DNA of 64,000 nucleotides from Bradyrhizobium sp. LLZ17 (GCF_041200145.1 NZ_CP165734.1:5747001-5811000), one strand, 5' to 3'; shown: positions 8,360-22,143, counted from the stretch's first letter. The notes: generated by a model from the sequence alone, not told the origin. Program-made: numbers and translations.

Positions 8360-9367
8360 TCAGGCCACACCCGCCCGCAACAGATCGTGCAGATGCACGA
8401 TGCCGACCACCTTGTTCGCCTCGGTCACGACCAGCGTCGTGATCTTGCGTGCGTTGAGCACCTCGATCATCTCGGTCGCGAGCATCGAGGGCGGCACGGT
8501 CTTGGGCTGCTTCGTCATGATGTCGTCAACGGACGCCGTCAGAAGATCGGGCCGCATGTGGCGGCGCAGATCGCCATCGGTGATGATGCCGATGGCTTCG
8601 TTCGCATTGTTGACGATGCAGACGCAGCCCAGGCCCTTGGCGGACATCTCCATCACCGCATCCGACATCTTGGTGCCGACCGGCTTGACCGGGATCTCCG
8701 CGCCGGTGCGCATGTAGTCGCGGACGAATTTCAGCATCGCCCCTAACTTCCCGCCGGGGTGGAAATGCGCGAACTCCAGCGCGGTGAAGCCGCGGCCTTC
8801 GAGCAGCGCGATGGCGATGGCGTCGCCGATCGCCGCCTGCATCAGCGTCGAGGTGGTCGGCGCCAGATTGTGCGGACAGGCCTCGCGCGCCTTCGGCAGC
8901 TCGATCACGATGTCGGCGGCCTGGCCGAGCGAGGAGGCGGCGTTCGAGGTCACCGCGATCATGGGGATCGCGAACCGCGCCGAATAATTCACGAGGTTCT
9001 TCATCTCCGGCTGCTCGCCGGACCAGGACAGCGCCATGATCACGTCGTCTGTCGTGATCATGCCGAGATCGCCATGGCCGGCTTCGGCGGCGTGCACGAA
9101 GAAGGCGGGCGTGCCGGTCGAGGCCAGCGTCGCCGCGAGCTTGCGCGCCATGTGGCCGGACTTGCCGAGCCCGGTGACGATGACGCGGCCCTTCGCCTGC
9201 CGGATCAGGTCGACCGCGTTGGCAAAGCTCTCGCCGAGCGGGCCGCGCAGCGCAGCTGCGAGCGCGTTGATGCCGCCGCTCTCAGTCTCCAGCGTGCGGA
9301 GCGCGGATTCGACGCTTGTGGGGGTGGGGCCGGATGATTGGGTCATCAGCGGTTTCGAACTCGGCAT
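8360..9367 (-). CDS. kdsD: D-arabinose-5-phosphate isomerase (KpsF/GutQ family)
   Basis: A protein of about 335 residues that interconverts ribulose-5-phosphate and arabinose-5-phosphate, the first committed step to Kdo for lipopolysaccharide. It has an N-terminal SIS domain (VIVTGLGKSGHMARKLAA, then FVHAAEAGHGDLGMI and MALSWSGEQPE) followed by two CBS domains in the C-terminal third (MSDAVMEMSAKGLGCVCIV, then VDDIMTKQPKTVPPSM). The ATG at 9367 is chosen; a TTG at 9388 and an ATG at 9346 are also in frame, and the first 25 residues are poorly conserved. It is divergent from the outer-membrane barrel gene, and the pairing fits cell-envelope function. Confidence 0.92.
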   Translation of the reverse strand: MPSSKPLMTQSSGPTPTSVESALRTLETESGGINALAAALRGPLGESFANAVDLIRQAKGRVIVTGLGKSGHMARKLAATLASTGTPAFFVHAAEAGHGDLGMITTDDVIMALSWSGEQPEMKNLVNYSARFAIPMIAVTSNAASSLGQAADIVIELPKAREACPHNLAPTTSTLMQAAIGDAIAIALLEGRGFTALEFAHFHPGGKLGAMLKFVRDYMRTGAEIPVKPVGTKMSDAVMEMSAKGLGCVCIVNNANEAIGIITDGDLRRHMRPDLLTASVDDIMTKQPKTVPPSMLATEMIEVLNARKITTLVVTEANKVVGIVHLHDLLRAGVA

Positions 9368-9548
9368 GCTCTGATCCAGGGAGGTCAATTGGCGCTTGCT
9401 TTAGCACGCCCAAACCGACGAGGCGACGCGCGACCCAGGACCCGCAACGGGTCATTAACCATAATTGTTTTAACTCCATTAACGATGGTTCCCGCGGTTC
9501 GCGGAGGATCGTCGTTGAAGTAGCTGATTTCGTTGGAGTTATTCCATC

Positions 9549-11282
9549 GTGGGGTCGCCTCCAGGTAGGGGCCGGAGCCATCGCGCGTTCGCCTTTCGCG
9601 CCGCTTTGCCATGCCTGCTACTGGCGGCGCTGGAAACTGCGCCCGTGGTCGCCCAGACCCTGACGCCCGAGCTCTTCAATCCCACCCGCGGCGGCTTCGC
9701 CGCGCCCGACACGCTGCCGACGCGTCGCACGGCCGCCGTGCCGCAACCGCCGTCGGATGCGGAGCCGGATCCCAACGACGATCCGCGCAAGCGCCGCGAG
9801 ACGCCCGCGCCGTCGCGCATCGGTCAGGTCCCGACCTACGGCCTGCCTGCCGCCAACGGCGCGAGCAGCTCCGGCTACGACTCGCTCAATCGCAAGCGCC
9901 AGCAACCCAAGCTCTATCCGGGACAGCCGAAGCCGAAGCGTGCCGCCGGTCCCGGCTCGCCGCTGCCGCCGGCGACACCGGACAGAAGCCTCGGCCCGCC
10001 GCGCATCGCGCCGCCACCGTCCGAGACCGCGCATAAGGCGCCGGTGCCGGCGGCGATGGCCGGCACGGTGCCCGGTCAGCCGTTACGCCGCCGCCTCAAG
10101 GCCGACGACGATGCGTTCGGGGCGGTCGGCGACTACGCCGGCAGCTTCCTGATCAAGGGCGGCCTCGAGCTCTCGGCCGGCTACGACACCAATCCGGCGC
10201 GGCTCAACAAGCCGATCGGTTCGCCGGTCTACGTGGTTGCGCCCGATCTCCTGGTGATGTCGGATTGGGAGCGCCATGCGCTGGTTGCCGATTTGCGCGG
10301 CTCATTCTCGGGCTACACCAACAACATGCCGGCCACGATCGACGGCTTTGCCTCGCCCTCGCCGGTCGATATCGATCGCCCGGATTTCACCGGTCATGTT
10401 GACGGTCGCTTCGACGTCGATCGCGATCTCAAGCTAACCTCGCAACTGCGGCTGCGGCTCGCCACCGACAATCCCGGCAGCCCCAACGTGCAGGCGGGCT
10501 TGCAGAAATATCCGGTCTACGCCAGCTATGGCGGCACCTTCGGCTTCGACCAGACCTTCAATCGCTTCCAGGTCGCCGCCGGCGCCACCGTCGATCGCAC
10601 CGCCTACACGGATTCAAAGCTCACCGACGGCTCGACCTTCAGCAACAATGATCGCGACTTCAACCAGTATGGCGGCGTCGGCCGCTTCTCCTACGAGCTG
10701 AAGCCGGGACTGAAGCCGTTCGTCGAGGTCCAGGGCGACAGCCGCGTTCACGATCAGGCCGCCGACCGCAACGGCTATCTCCGCGATTCGAACGGCGGCT
10801 ATGCCAAGGTGGGCTCGTCGTTCGAGTTCTCGCGCATCCTCACCGGCGAAATCTCCGTCGGCTATTCCGCGCGCAATTATGTCGATCCGCGGCTGAGCCA
10901 GCTCGCGGGCTTCCTGACCACGGGCTCGCTGATCTGGAACGCCAGCGGCCTAACCACGGTGAAATTCTTCACCGACACCCAGATCGCCGAGACCACGATC
11001 CCCGGCTCCTCCGGCGTGCTGGTGCGCACCTATTCCGCCGAAGTCGACCACGACTTCCGGCGCTGGCTCACGGCCGTGGGCAAATTCACCTACGGCACGC
11101 TCGACTACCAGGGCCAGAACCGCAACGACAAGACCTACTCGCTCGAAGGCAATCTGATCTACAAGCTCAACCGCAACGTCTGGATCAAGGGCACGCTGCG
11201 CCACGACATCCTGGATTCAAACCAGCCGGGCTCAAGCTCGCAGGGCACGGTGGTGATGGTCGGGGTGAGGCTGCAGAACTAA
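9549..11282 (+). CDS. Outer-membrane beta-barrel protein (BBP2-like)
   Basis: A 577-residue exported protein. The signal peptide ends near residue 36 (ETAPVVAQTL). Residues about 45-190 form a Pro/Arg-rich low-complexity linker. From about residue 195 to the end there are alternating aromatic/polar strands and turns, with a final strand ending in VGVRLQN, as expected for an outer-membrane barrel. The closest fit by eye is the putative beta-barrel family found with exopolysaccharide or envelope genes (PF10082). The start is GTG at 9549; no ATG in frame gives a better signal peptide. No specific transport substrate can be inferred. Confidence 0.82.
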   Translation: MGSPPGRGRSHRAFAFRAALPCLLLAALETAPVVAQTLTPELFNPTRGGFAAPDTLPTRRTAAVPQPPSDAEPDPNDDPRKRRETPAPSRIGQVPTYGLPAANGASSSGYDSLNRKRQQPKLYPGQPKPKRAAGPGSPLPPATPDRSLGPPRIAPPPSETAHKAPVPAAMAGTVPGQPLRRRLKADDDAFGAVGDYAGSFLIKGGLELSAGYDTNPARLNKPIGSPVYVVAPDLLVMSDWERHALVADLRGSFSGYTNNMPATIDGFASPSPVDIDRPDFTGHVDGRFDVDRDLKLTSQLRLRLATDNPGSPNVQAGLQKYPVYASYGGTFGFDQTFNRFQVAAGATVDRTAYTDSKLTDGSTFSNNDRDFNQYGGVGRFSYELKPGLKPFVEVQGDSRVHDQAADRNGYLRDSNGGYAKVGSSFEFSRILTGEISVGYSARNYVDPRLSQLAGFLTTGSLIWNASGLTTVKFFTDTQIAETTIPGSSGVLVRTYSAEVDHDFRRWLTAVGKFTYGTLDYQGQNRNDKTYSLEGNLIYKLNRNVWIKGTLRHDILDSNQPGSSSQGTVVMVGVRLQN

Positions 11283-11287
11283 TTCCG

Positions 11288-11392
11288 CTGTCATGCCCCG
11301 CGAAGGCGGGGCATCCAGTACGCCGCGGCTTCTCGACTCGATCACTACCGTCTCTGGAATACTGGATCGCCCGCCTTCGCGGGCGATGACAG
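11288..11392. repeat. Palindromic repeat, family E
   Basis: Ends are CTGTCATGCCCCGCGAAGG and CCTTCGCGGGCGATGACAG, with inner motifs CCAGTACGCCGCGG and AATACTGGATC. A related copy in the opposite orientation lies at 60247-60352. It separates the convergent barrel gene and gltD. Confidence 0.75.
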
Positions 11393-11423
11393 CCTCGGTT
11401 GTGGTAATTAGCTCGCCTAAAGC

Positions 11424-12874
11424 TTACCGCGGCAAATCGGTCTTCCCCATCAGGAACGTATCGATCGACCTGGCACACAGCCGGCCCTCGCGGATCGCCC
11501 ACACCACGAGTGACTGTCCGCGGCGCATGTCGCCGGCCGAGAACACGTTCGGGCGCGAGGTCTGGTAGTCGAGTGTGTTGGCCTTGACGTTGCCGCGCGG
11601 ATCGAGCTCGACCGAGAGCAGCTTCAACAGGCCCTCGTGCACGGGATGGACGAAGCCCATGGCGAGCAGGACGAGGTCGGCGTCGAGGTCGAACTCGGTG
11701 CCGGCAATCGGCTTGAACTTGTCGTCGACGCGCACGCAGTGCAGCTTCTTGACCTTGCCGTTCTCGCCGGAAAATTTCTGGGTCAGCACCGCGAATTCGC
11801 GGATGGCGCCTTCGGCCTGGCTGGAGGACGTCCGCATCTTCAGCGGCCAGTTCGGCCAGGTTAGGCCCTTGTTCTCGTGCTCGGGCGGGGCGGGCATGAT
11901 CTCGAGCTGGGTCACGGAGAGCGCGCCCTGGCGCAGCGAGGTGCCGATGCAGTCGGAGCCGGTGTCGCCGCCGCCGATCACGACGACATGCTTGCCGCCG
12001 GCCAGAATCTCTTTGACGCCGCCGAGCGGCTCCTCGGAGACGCGGCGGTTCTGCTGCGGCAGGAAATCCATCGCATAATGGATACCGTCGAGTTCGCGGC
12101 CGGGGATCGCCAGGTCGCGCGGGGCTTCCGCGCCGCCGGTCAACGCAACCGCGTCGTACTCATTGAGCATCTCGCGCGGATCGACATTGCCGTCGACGCC
12201 GACATGGCTGTTGTAGTGGAAGGTGACGCCTTCGCCTTCCATCTGCGTCACACGGCGGTCGATAATGCCCTTCTCCATCTTGAAGTCGGGAATGCCGTAA
12301 CGAAGCAGGCCGCCGGCCTTGGCGTATTTCTCGAACAGATGCACGTCGTGGCCGGCGCGCGCCAGCTGTTGCGCGCAGGCCATGCCGGCCGGACCCGAGC
12401 CGATCACCGCGACCTTCTTGCCGGTCTTGACGGCGGCGACCTCCGGCTTGGCCAGCCATTGTCCCAGGCGCGGTCGACGATCGCGCATTCGATGGTCTTG
12501 ATGGTGACCGGGTTGTCGTCGATGTTGAGCGTGCAGGAGGCTTCACACGGCGCCGGACAGATGCGGCCGGTGAACTCCGGAAAATTGTTGGTCGAATGCA
12601 GGTTGCGCGAGGCTTCTTCCCAATTGCCTTGGTAGACGAGATCGTTCCAGTCGGGGATCTGGTTGTTGACGGGGCAGCCGGGCGTGCCGGGCGCGACCGA
12701 GCCGGTGCCGTGGCAATAGGGAATGCCGCAATTCATGCAGCGCGCGGCCTGGTCCCGCGTTTCCTTTTCGGAGAGGGGAACGACGAATTCGTGAAAATGC
12801 TTCACGCGCTCGGCGACCGGTGTGTACTTGCGGTCATGCCGTTCGATTTCGAGAAAACCCGTGATCTTGCCCAT
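11424..12874 (-). pseudogene. gltD: Glutamate synthase small subunit, frameshifted as written
   Basis: Encodes the NADPH-dependent beta subunit of glutamate synthase (GOGAT), which passes electrons from NADPH to GltB. The first part (from ATG 12874) has the GltD N-terminus with the iron-sulphur cysteines [11 protein letters not shown] and CPAPCEASC. The second part has the FAD site [20 protein letters not shown] and the NADPH site [11 protein letters not shown], ending at 11424. The two lie in different frames and join at about 12449-12460. There the text GGCTGG appears to have lost one of two tandem GGCT copies (4 bases), which would restore DNGWLAKPE. Total length then matches the usual 484 residues. 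It is either a real lesion or a sequencing error; the latter is favoured because the rest is perfectly conserved. Confidence 0.9.
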
Positions 12875-12920
12875 TAAACCCGAAGTCCCTGCCGCTCTAA
12901 CTCGTTTGCTGTTTCCTCAC

Positions 12921-13007
12921 CGTCATTGGGAGGAGCTCTTGCGACGAAGCAATCCAGTCTGCTTCCGAGGAGAAAGTCTGGATTGCTTCGCTTCGCTCGC
13001 AATGACG
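12921..13007. repeat. Palindromic repeat, family B
   Basis: Begins CGTCATTGGGAGGAGC, contains AAGCAATCCAG and its inverted partner CTGGATTGCTTCGCTTCG, and ends CTCGCAATGACGG. It sits between gltB and gltD in their direction of transcription, so it could reduce or punctuate read-through. Same family as 22004-22092 and 57423-57502. Confidence 0.78.
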
Positions 13008-13018
13008 GGGTGTGATGC

Positions 13019-17751
<4,733 letters not shown>

Positions 17752-18240
17752 GTCCTCGTCCTCTCCATGCGGCAAGCTGCCTCACCGCGATCTTCGGCGC
17801 ACCTTGGGCGTTCCGCGGCACCCGCTTCTGGGCCACCGCTCGTCCGTTGCGAGCCGCATTTTCTTAAATTCAGGCCAAGGCGCTCTTCGTCCCCGAGAAC
17901 GGCTTTGCCTGTTGCCTTCCTGGCGCTCGAAAGCACCGATTTTCGTTGCAATCCCTATGCCGGAACCGCAAGCAAAATTGAGACAGTCTTCCTGTCCTAA
18001 CAACCACCTTGCCAAATTTTTGTGTAACACACAAGCGCGCGGAAGTCCCGATTCCCGAAGTGTCAATCGCCGCTTTCCGCATGGCGCGCGGCCCCGGTTT
18101 TGAAGCAAACGCGCCCTGATCCGGCCGCGCCGACGCCGAAATCCCCAATGAAGCTTCGGATCAACCCTCGAAAGGCGCGCCAAGCCGCAAGAAGCGAAAG
18201 CGCGCGAGGCATTCGGGGGCCTGACAGGAGCGTGTCGACC
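17752..18240. other. Upstream region of gltB and of the secreted protein gene
   Basis: A 489-bp gap with no convincing gene. It holds a candidate sigma-54 promoter facing gltB (17947-17962), an AT-rich patch, and a 15-bp palindrome TTGTGTAACACACAA at 18020-18034 that resembles a repressor site. The right part (18100-18240) reads open in frame with the next gene but lacks a signal peptide start, so it is treated as leader. Confidence 0.5.
17947..17962 (-). promoter_or_regulatory. Candidate sigma-54 promoter for gltB
   Basis: On the minus strand the sequence reads CGGCATAGGGATTGCA. The GG and GC elements are exactly 10 bases apart, as in the consensus TGGCAC-N5-TTGCA. It lies about 195 bases upstream of the gltB start in the right orientation. 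Nitrogen control of GOGAT through NtrC and RpoN would make sense, but no NtrC site was confirmed. Confidence 0.4.
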
Positions 18241-18990
18241 ATGAAGTTTTTCACAGGATGTGTGGCCGCCGCCGCGCTGGCGCTGGTGGCAACAGCCGCT
18301 GAGTCCCAAGTGCGGGCGAACGGAGTGGCGCCAGGGCCCTACGTTGCGGTCTCGGATTTCGATGGACCCTACGAGCCGGCAGAAGCCGCCCCGCCACCGC
18401 CGCCGCGTTACGGCTATCGCTCTGACGAGCGCGGCCCGGCGCTGCTGCCGGCCACCGAGGTCTATACAGTGCTGCGCGACAACGGCTTCTCCCCGCTCGG
18501 GATCCCGCGCCTGCGCGGCGCCGTCTACACCATCGCGGTGATCGACCGCCGCGGCGATGACGGCCGGCTGGTGATCGACGCCCGCGACGGGCGGATTTTG
18601 CGGTTCATGCCGGCCGCTGATGCCTACGGCATGGCGCCTCCCTATGAGGAGCACGCCGTTGCGCCTTACGGCCCGCAAAGCGCACTGCCGCCGCCGATCG
18701 CCATCCGTGGCTGGCCGCCGCGCCCGCCCGCCTCGATCCCCCATGTCGCCAGTCGCACCGTCCCGATGCCGAAGGCCGCCCCGCCCCGCGGCGAGGCGCC
18801 GGTCGCCGCCATCAAGCCGACCGCGCCGGCGCCGGCGCCGCAACAGGCCCAGGCGCAGCCCGTGCAGCAAACGGCCGCCGCGAAGCCCGCCGATGCGCCA
18901 CAAGCTGTCGCGCCAACGATCGGTCAGGCCAACCCCGCTCCAACGATCCTGCCGACCCAGGATATGCCGGCGGCGCAGGGACTGGAGTAG
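18241..18990 (+). CDS. Secreted proline/alanine-rich protein of unknown function
   Basis: A 249-residue protein with a signal peptide (MKFFTGCVAAAALALVATAA, cleavage about residue 21-24). A small folded region at about residues 60-125 (TEVYTVLRDNGFSPLGIPRL, then IDARDGRILRFMP) resembles peptidase-propeptide-like domains, which often precede or modulate envelope enzymes. The remainder is a Pro/Ala/Gln-rich tail. ATG 18241 was chosen because a GACAGGAG ribosome site precedes it and it starts the signal peptide. The function is not known. The terminator at 19174-19205 may end its transcript. Confidence 0.75.
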   Translation: MKFFTGCVAAAALALVATAAESQVRANGVAPGPYVAVSDFDGPYEPAEAAPPPPPRYGYRSDERGPALLPATEVYTVLRDNGFSPLGIPRLRGAVYTIAVIDRRGDDGRLVIDARDGRILRFMPAADAYGMAPPYEEHAVAPYGPQSALPPPIAIRGWPPRPPASIPHVASRTVPMPKAAPPRGEAPVAAIKPTAPAPAPQQAQAQPVQQTAAAKPADAPQAVAPTIGQANPAPTILPTQDMPAAQGLE

Positions 18991-19030
18991 CGCGGATCGT
19001 TTGACGCGACGGAGCAGCCAAACTCAGCCG

Positions 19031-19150
19031 GTCGTCCCGGCGAAGGCCGGGACCCATACCGCGAGGTTTAAGTCTGGTGGGAGTACCGAACTCAGAATCG
19101 CCGTCAAACTTCTCCCTGTGGTTATGGGTCCCGGCCTTCGCCGGGACGAC
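19031..19150. repeat. Palindromic repeat, family D
   Basis: Ends are GTCGTCCCGGCGAAGGCCGG and its complement, followed inward by GACCCATA/TATGGGTC. The asymmetric centre contains GAGTACCGAAC. A second copy at 20116-20242 keeps the ends and the same GAGTACCGAAC centre, so the middle is conserved too. Confidence 0.78.
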
Positions 19151-19173
19151 GGCTGGGAGAGAGTTGTGCCAAC

Positions 19174-19205
19174 AAAAGGCGCCTGAGCACTCAGGCGCCT
19201 TTTGC
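19174..19205. terminator. Bidirectional rho-independent terminator
   Basis: GGCGCCTGA (19178-19186), loop GCAC, TCAGGCGCC (19191-19199), flanked by AAAA on the left and TTTT on the right, so it can work both ways. It lies 18 bases after the stop of the esterase gene on the minus strand and can also end transcripts from the left. Confidence 0.85.
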
Positions 19206-19222
19206 ATCGTGACAACCGCCAC

Positions 19223-19993
19223 TCAGCTCCGTCCATACCCCGCCGCTTCCAAAATCAAGTTCGCCACCTCCTTCGGATGCGACACCAGCGAGAGGTGGCC
19301 GGCATCGAGCTCGATGGTGGTGGCATTCATGCGCTTGGCAAGGAAGCGCTCGAAGTCGGGATTGATGGTGTCGTCGTTCTTCGACACCGCGTACCAGCTC
19401 GGCTTCGAATGCCAGGCGGCCTCGGTGGTGCGGCCCGCAAAGATCGAGGCCGCCGTCGGCCATTGCACGGCGTAGAGCTCCTTGGCGCGCTCCGGCGCGA
19501 TGCCGTTGGCGAAATATTTCAGGAAGGCGTCTTCCGCGAGCTTTGTAAAACCGTCGTGCTCGACGATGCCGGCACGGACGGGGCCGGTCGGGAATTGCTT
19601 CGAGAGCGCGACAAAATCCTCGTTCGCATCGGGCGCGCGTGCGGCGATGTAGACGAGCGCGGTGACCTTCGGATCGGTGCCGACCTGGCTGATCACGGTG
19701 CCGCCCCAGGAATGTGCGACCAGAACGGTCGGACCATCCTGCTCGGCCAGTGCGCGCTTGGTCGCCTCGACGGAGTCCGCCAGCGATGACAGCGGATTCT
19801 GCACGGCGGTCACGGTGAGCCCCGCAGCCTGGAGGATCGGGATCACCTCCGACCAGCTCGAGCCGTCCGCCCAGGCGCCGTGCACCAGCACGACGTTCTT
19901 CGCCTTCACGGTCTGCGCGGTCTGGGCGTGGGCAAGGCTGACGGGGGCTGCCAGCAGGCTCGCGGCGACGAAAAGGCTGCGCCAGAAAGTCAT
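19223..19993 (-). CDS. Secreted alpha/beta hydrolase (salicylate-esterase-like)
   Basis: A 256-residue alpha/beta hydrolase with a signal peptide (LFVAASLLAAPVSLAHAQ, cleavage near residue 23). The oxyanion segment is VLVHGAWADGSSW, the nucleophile elbow is AHSWGG (Ser about residue 94), and the C-terminal catalytic His is in ELDAGHLSLVSHP. The fold resembles plant methyl-salicylate esterases and related bacterial proteins, so an ester of a small acid is a plausible substrate; this is inference. The start ATG 19993 has GGAGAACGATC upstream on its strand. The gene stands alone between two family D repeats and ends at a strong terminator. Confidence 0.85.
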   Translation of the reverse strand: MTFWRSLFVAASLLAAPVSLAHAQTAQTVKAKNVVLVHGAWADGSSWSEVIPILQAAGLTVTAVQNPLSSLADSVEATKRALAEQDGPTVLVAHSWGGTVISQVGTDPKVTALVYIAARAPDANEDFVALSKQFPTGPVRAGIVEHDGFTKLAEDAFLKYFANGIAPERAKELYAVQWPTAASIFAGRTTEAAWHSKPSWYAVSKNDDTINPDFERFLAKRMNATTIELDAGHLSLVSHPKEVANLILEAAGYGRS

Positions 19994-20115
19994 GATCGTT
20001 CTCCGTCTTTTTTGGGTTCGATCCCCAAAGGACGGAGCACGCGGCGGCGGCGTTACGCCTCCTCACTGCCCTGTGATGCAGTGCAAAAAGTGCAATAAGC
20101 GACCAAGTACAAGGT

Positions 20116-20242
20116 GTCGTCCTGGCGAAGGCCAGGACCCATATCGCGAGGTCTATCGATCCTGAGCGGCCGGAGTACCGAACAACAAGTCTTCGTCAAA
20201 TCTCTCCTTGGGGTAATGGGTCCTGGCTTTCGCCAGGACGAC
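20116..20242. repeat. Palindromic repeat, family D (second copy)
   Basis: Starts GTCGTCCTGGCGAAGGCCAGG and ends with the matching inverted end, with compensating C-T and G-A changes in both arms so that the stem stays paired. The centre again has GAGTACCGAAC. The paired changes argue that the folded structure matters. Confidence 0.78.
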
Positions 20243-20264
20243 GATGGGGGCGGGAGTTCATCAA

Positions 20265-20297
20265 AGAAAAAAAACGCCCCGGGGCACCGGGGCGTTC
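20265..20297 (-). terminator. Rho-independent terminator of hsp20
   Basis: On the minus strand AACGCCCCGG, a short loop and CCGGGGCGTT form a stem, followed by a run of eight T. It is 28 bases past the hsp20 stop. Confidence 0.9.
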
Positions 20298-20324
20298 TCG
20301 CAACCTGGAAGTGGCTTACGTGCT

Positions 20325-20792
20325 TTACGCGGCCTGCGCGGCCGAGTTCTCGATCGCCTGGGCGCCTTGCGCACTGGTGTTGATCGCGATCTGGCGCGGC
20401 TTCTTGGCCTCGGGAATCTCGCGCACGAGATCGACGTGAAGCAGCCCGTTCTCGAGCGAGGCATCCTTCACCTGCACGAAATCGGCGAGCTGGAAGGCGC
20501 GCTCGAAGGCACGCGCGGCGATGCCGCGGTAGAGCACTTCGGATTTCGAGTTCTCGTTGGCGACTTTCCCGCCCTTGATCGTCAGCGTGTTTTCCTTCGC
20601 GACGATGGAGAGCTCATCCTTGGCGAAGCCGGAGACCGCGACTGTAATGCGGTAGGCGTTCTCGCCGGTGCGCTCGATATTGTAGGGGGGATAGCCGGGG
20701 CTGCCGTCCGAGCTCGTCTGGTCGAGCAGGTTGAAGAGACGGTCGAAGCCGACGGTGGAACGATAGAACGGGGTCAGATCGTAGGTACGCAT
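20325..20792 (-). CDS. Small heat-shock protein, Hsp20/alpha-crystallin family (IbpA type)
   Basis: A 155-residue ATP-independent holdase chaperone that binds unfolding proteins during heat stress. The N-terminus MRTYDLTPFYRSTVGFDRLF and segment YPPYNIERTGENAYRITVAV are typical of class A rhizobial sHsps; the alpha-crystallin domain spans about 35-135, and the AFERAFQLADFVQV block is conserved. The Ala-rich tail contains the IPEAKKPRQIAI anchor motif. Its 5' leader folds as a ROSE-type thermometer and it has its own terminator, so it is a one-gene unit controlled mainly by temperature at translation. Confidence 0.95.
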   Translation of the reverse strand: MRTYDLTPFYRSTVGFDRLFNLLDQTSSDGSPGYPPYNIERTGENAYRITVAVSGFAKDELSIVAKENTLTIKGGKVANENSKSEVLYRGIAARAFERAFQLADFVQVKDASLENGLLHVDLVREIPEAKKPRQIAINTSAQGAQAIENSAAQAA

Positions 20793-20880
20793 GGTTCAAG
20801 TCCTCCATTGAGCGACTGTTGGTAACCCGCCCGCCTATCGGGCCGGGCCTCGTCTGTGTGCAGCCTGATGTTCCGGTTCC
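20793..20880 (-). promoter_or_regulatory. ROSE-type RNA thermometer in the hsp20 leader
   Basis: In the minus-strand leader the ribosome site GAGGA (20801-20805) can pair with UC-CUC inside UCGCUC (20810-20815), leaving the middle G bulged, over a four-base loop. An outer stem GGUU/AACC (20825-20828 with 20793-20796) closes it. The UYGCU element opposite the ribosome site with one unpaired G is the hallmark of ROSE elements known from Bradyrhizobium heat-shock genes. GC-rich hairpins lie further 5'. The exact 5' end is not known. Confidence 0.72.
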
Positions 20881-20999
20881 GAAACACTGGTAGCGGCCTG
20901 CACGGTGATGATATGGGTTTTGGGAAACTGCGTTCAAGAGGGCGGCACTCGCGCCTTTTCGGCGCTCCCGCCCCTTGATCTTCAGCAGCCCCTCCAATC

Positions 21000-21947
21000 A
21001 TGACGCTGATCTCGATTCCGTCCAATCCCGTTCCCGAAGACGTCGTCAGCGGCACCATCAAGACGCCCGACGGCGCCGAACTGCGCTTCGCGCGCTGGGC
21101 GCCGCCGGCGAACCGCAAGGGCACCGTCTGCGTCTTCACCGGCCGTAGCGAGCAGATCGAAAAGTATTTCGAGACCGTGCGCGACCTGCGCGATCGCGGC
21201 TTCGCGGTGGCGATGATCGACTGGCGCGGGCAGGGCCATTCCTCGCGCCGGCTGCGCGATCCGCGCAAGGGCTATGTGCGCGACTTCGCGGACTTCGAGA
21301 TCGACGTCGAGAGCTTCGTACAGCAGGTGGTGCTGCCCGATTGCCCGCCGCCTTTCTTCGCGCTCGCCCATTCGATGGGCGGCGCGGTGATGCTGCGGGT
21401 GGCGCATGCAGGCAAGCGCTGGTTCGATCGCATGGTGCTGTCGGCGCCGATGATCGACCTGCCCGGCCGGGCCACCTCGTTTCCGGTACGCGCGCTGCTC
21501 AAGGCGATGCGCCTGACCGGGCAGGGCGGCAGCTACGTTCCCGGCGGCAGCGATCGCCTCACCGGGCTCGCCCCCTTCATCAACAATCCCCTTACCAGCG
21601 ACCCCGTGCGCTACGCGCGCAATGCTGCGATCCTGGAGGAGGATCCGACGCTCGGCCTGGCATCACCGACCGTTGCCTGGGCCGATACGGCCTTCAGGGC
21701 GATGAAAACCTTCAAGGGCATGAGCTATCCGTCCGAAATCCGCCAGCCGATCCTGATGCTGGCGGCATCCAACGACACCGTGGTTTCGACCGCGGCGATC
21801 GAGGAATTCGCCTATCATCTGCGCGCCGGCTCTCATCTCGTGATCGCCGGCTCGAAGCACGAGATCCTCCAGGAGCAGGACCGCTACCGCTCGCAATTCT
21901 GGGCCGCCTTCGACGCCTTCGTGCCTGGCACGCCGCTGTTCAAGTGA
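21000..21947 (+). CDS. Alpha/beta hydrolase, lysophospholipase-like
   Basis: A 315-residue cytosolic or membrane-associated serine hydrolase of the monoacylglycerol lipase/PldB group. The oxyanion region is VCVFTGRSEQIEKYFE, with DWRGQGHSSR typical of the family, the nucleophile elbow is ALAHSMGGA (Ser about residue 126), and the acid and His lie in LAASNDTVVS and IAGSKHEILQE. There is no signal peptide. It probably recycles lysophospholipids or monoglycerides. It stands alone, divergent from hsp20, and is followed by a family B repeat. Confidence 0.88.
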   Translation: MTLISIPSNPVPEDVVSGTIKTPDGAELRFARWAPPANRKGTVCVFTGRSEQIEKYFETVRDLRDRGFAVAMIDWRGQGHSSRRLRDPRKGYVRDFADFEIDVESFVQQVVLPDCPPPFFALAHSMGGAVMLRVAHAGKRWFDRMVLSAPMIDLPGRATSFPVRALLKAMRLTGQGGSYVPGGSDRLTGLAPFINNPLTSDPVRYARNAAILEEDPTLGLASPTVAWADTAFRAMKTFKGMSYPSEIRQPILMLAASNDTVVSTAAIEEFAYHLRAGSHLVIAGSKHEILQEQDRYRSQFWAAFDAFVPGTPLFK

Positions 21948-22003
21948 GAGGGAAGTCTCCGCGGGAGCAGTGAGAATTGCGCTCGCGGAGAGTCCTCATC
22001 CTC

Positions 22004-22092
22004 CGTCATTGCGAGGAGCCCTTGCGACGACGCAATCCAGGCTGCCTCCGCGGATATATTTCTGGATTGCTTCGCTTCGCTCGCAATGACGG
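22004..22092. repeat. Palindromic repeat, family B
   Basis: CGTCATTGCGAGGAGCCC ... GCAATCCAGG ... CTGGATTGCTTCGCTTCG ... CTCGCAATGACGG, nearly the same as the copy between gltB and gltD. It lies between two convergent genes. Confidence 0.8.
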
Positions 22093-22143
22093 TGGAGATG
22101 AAGTCGGACCTCTCCCTGCAAGCAAGCGACGTCAAGCGGCAGC

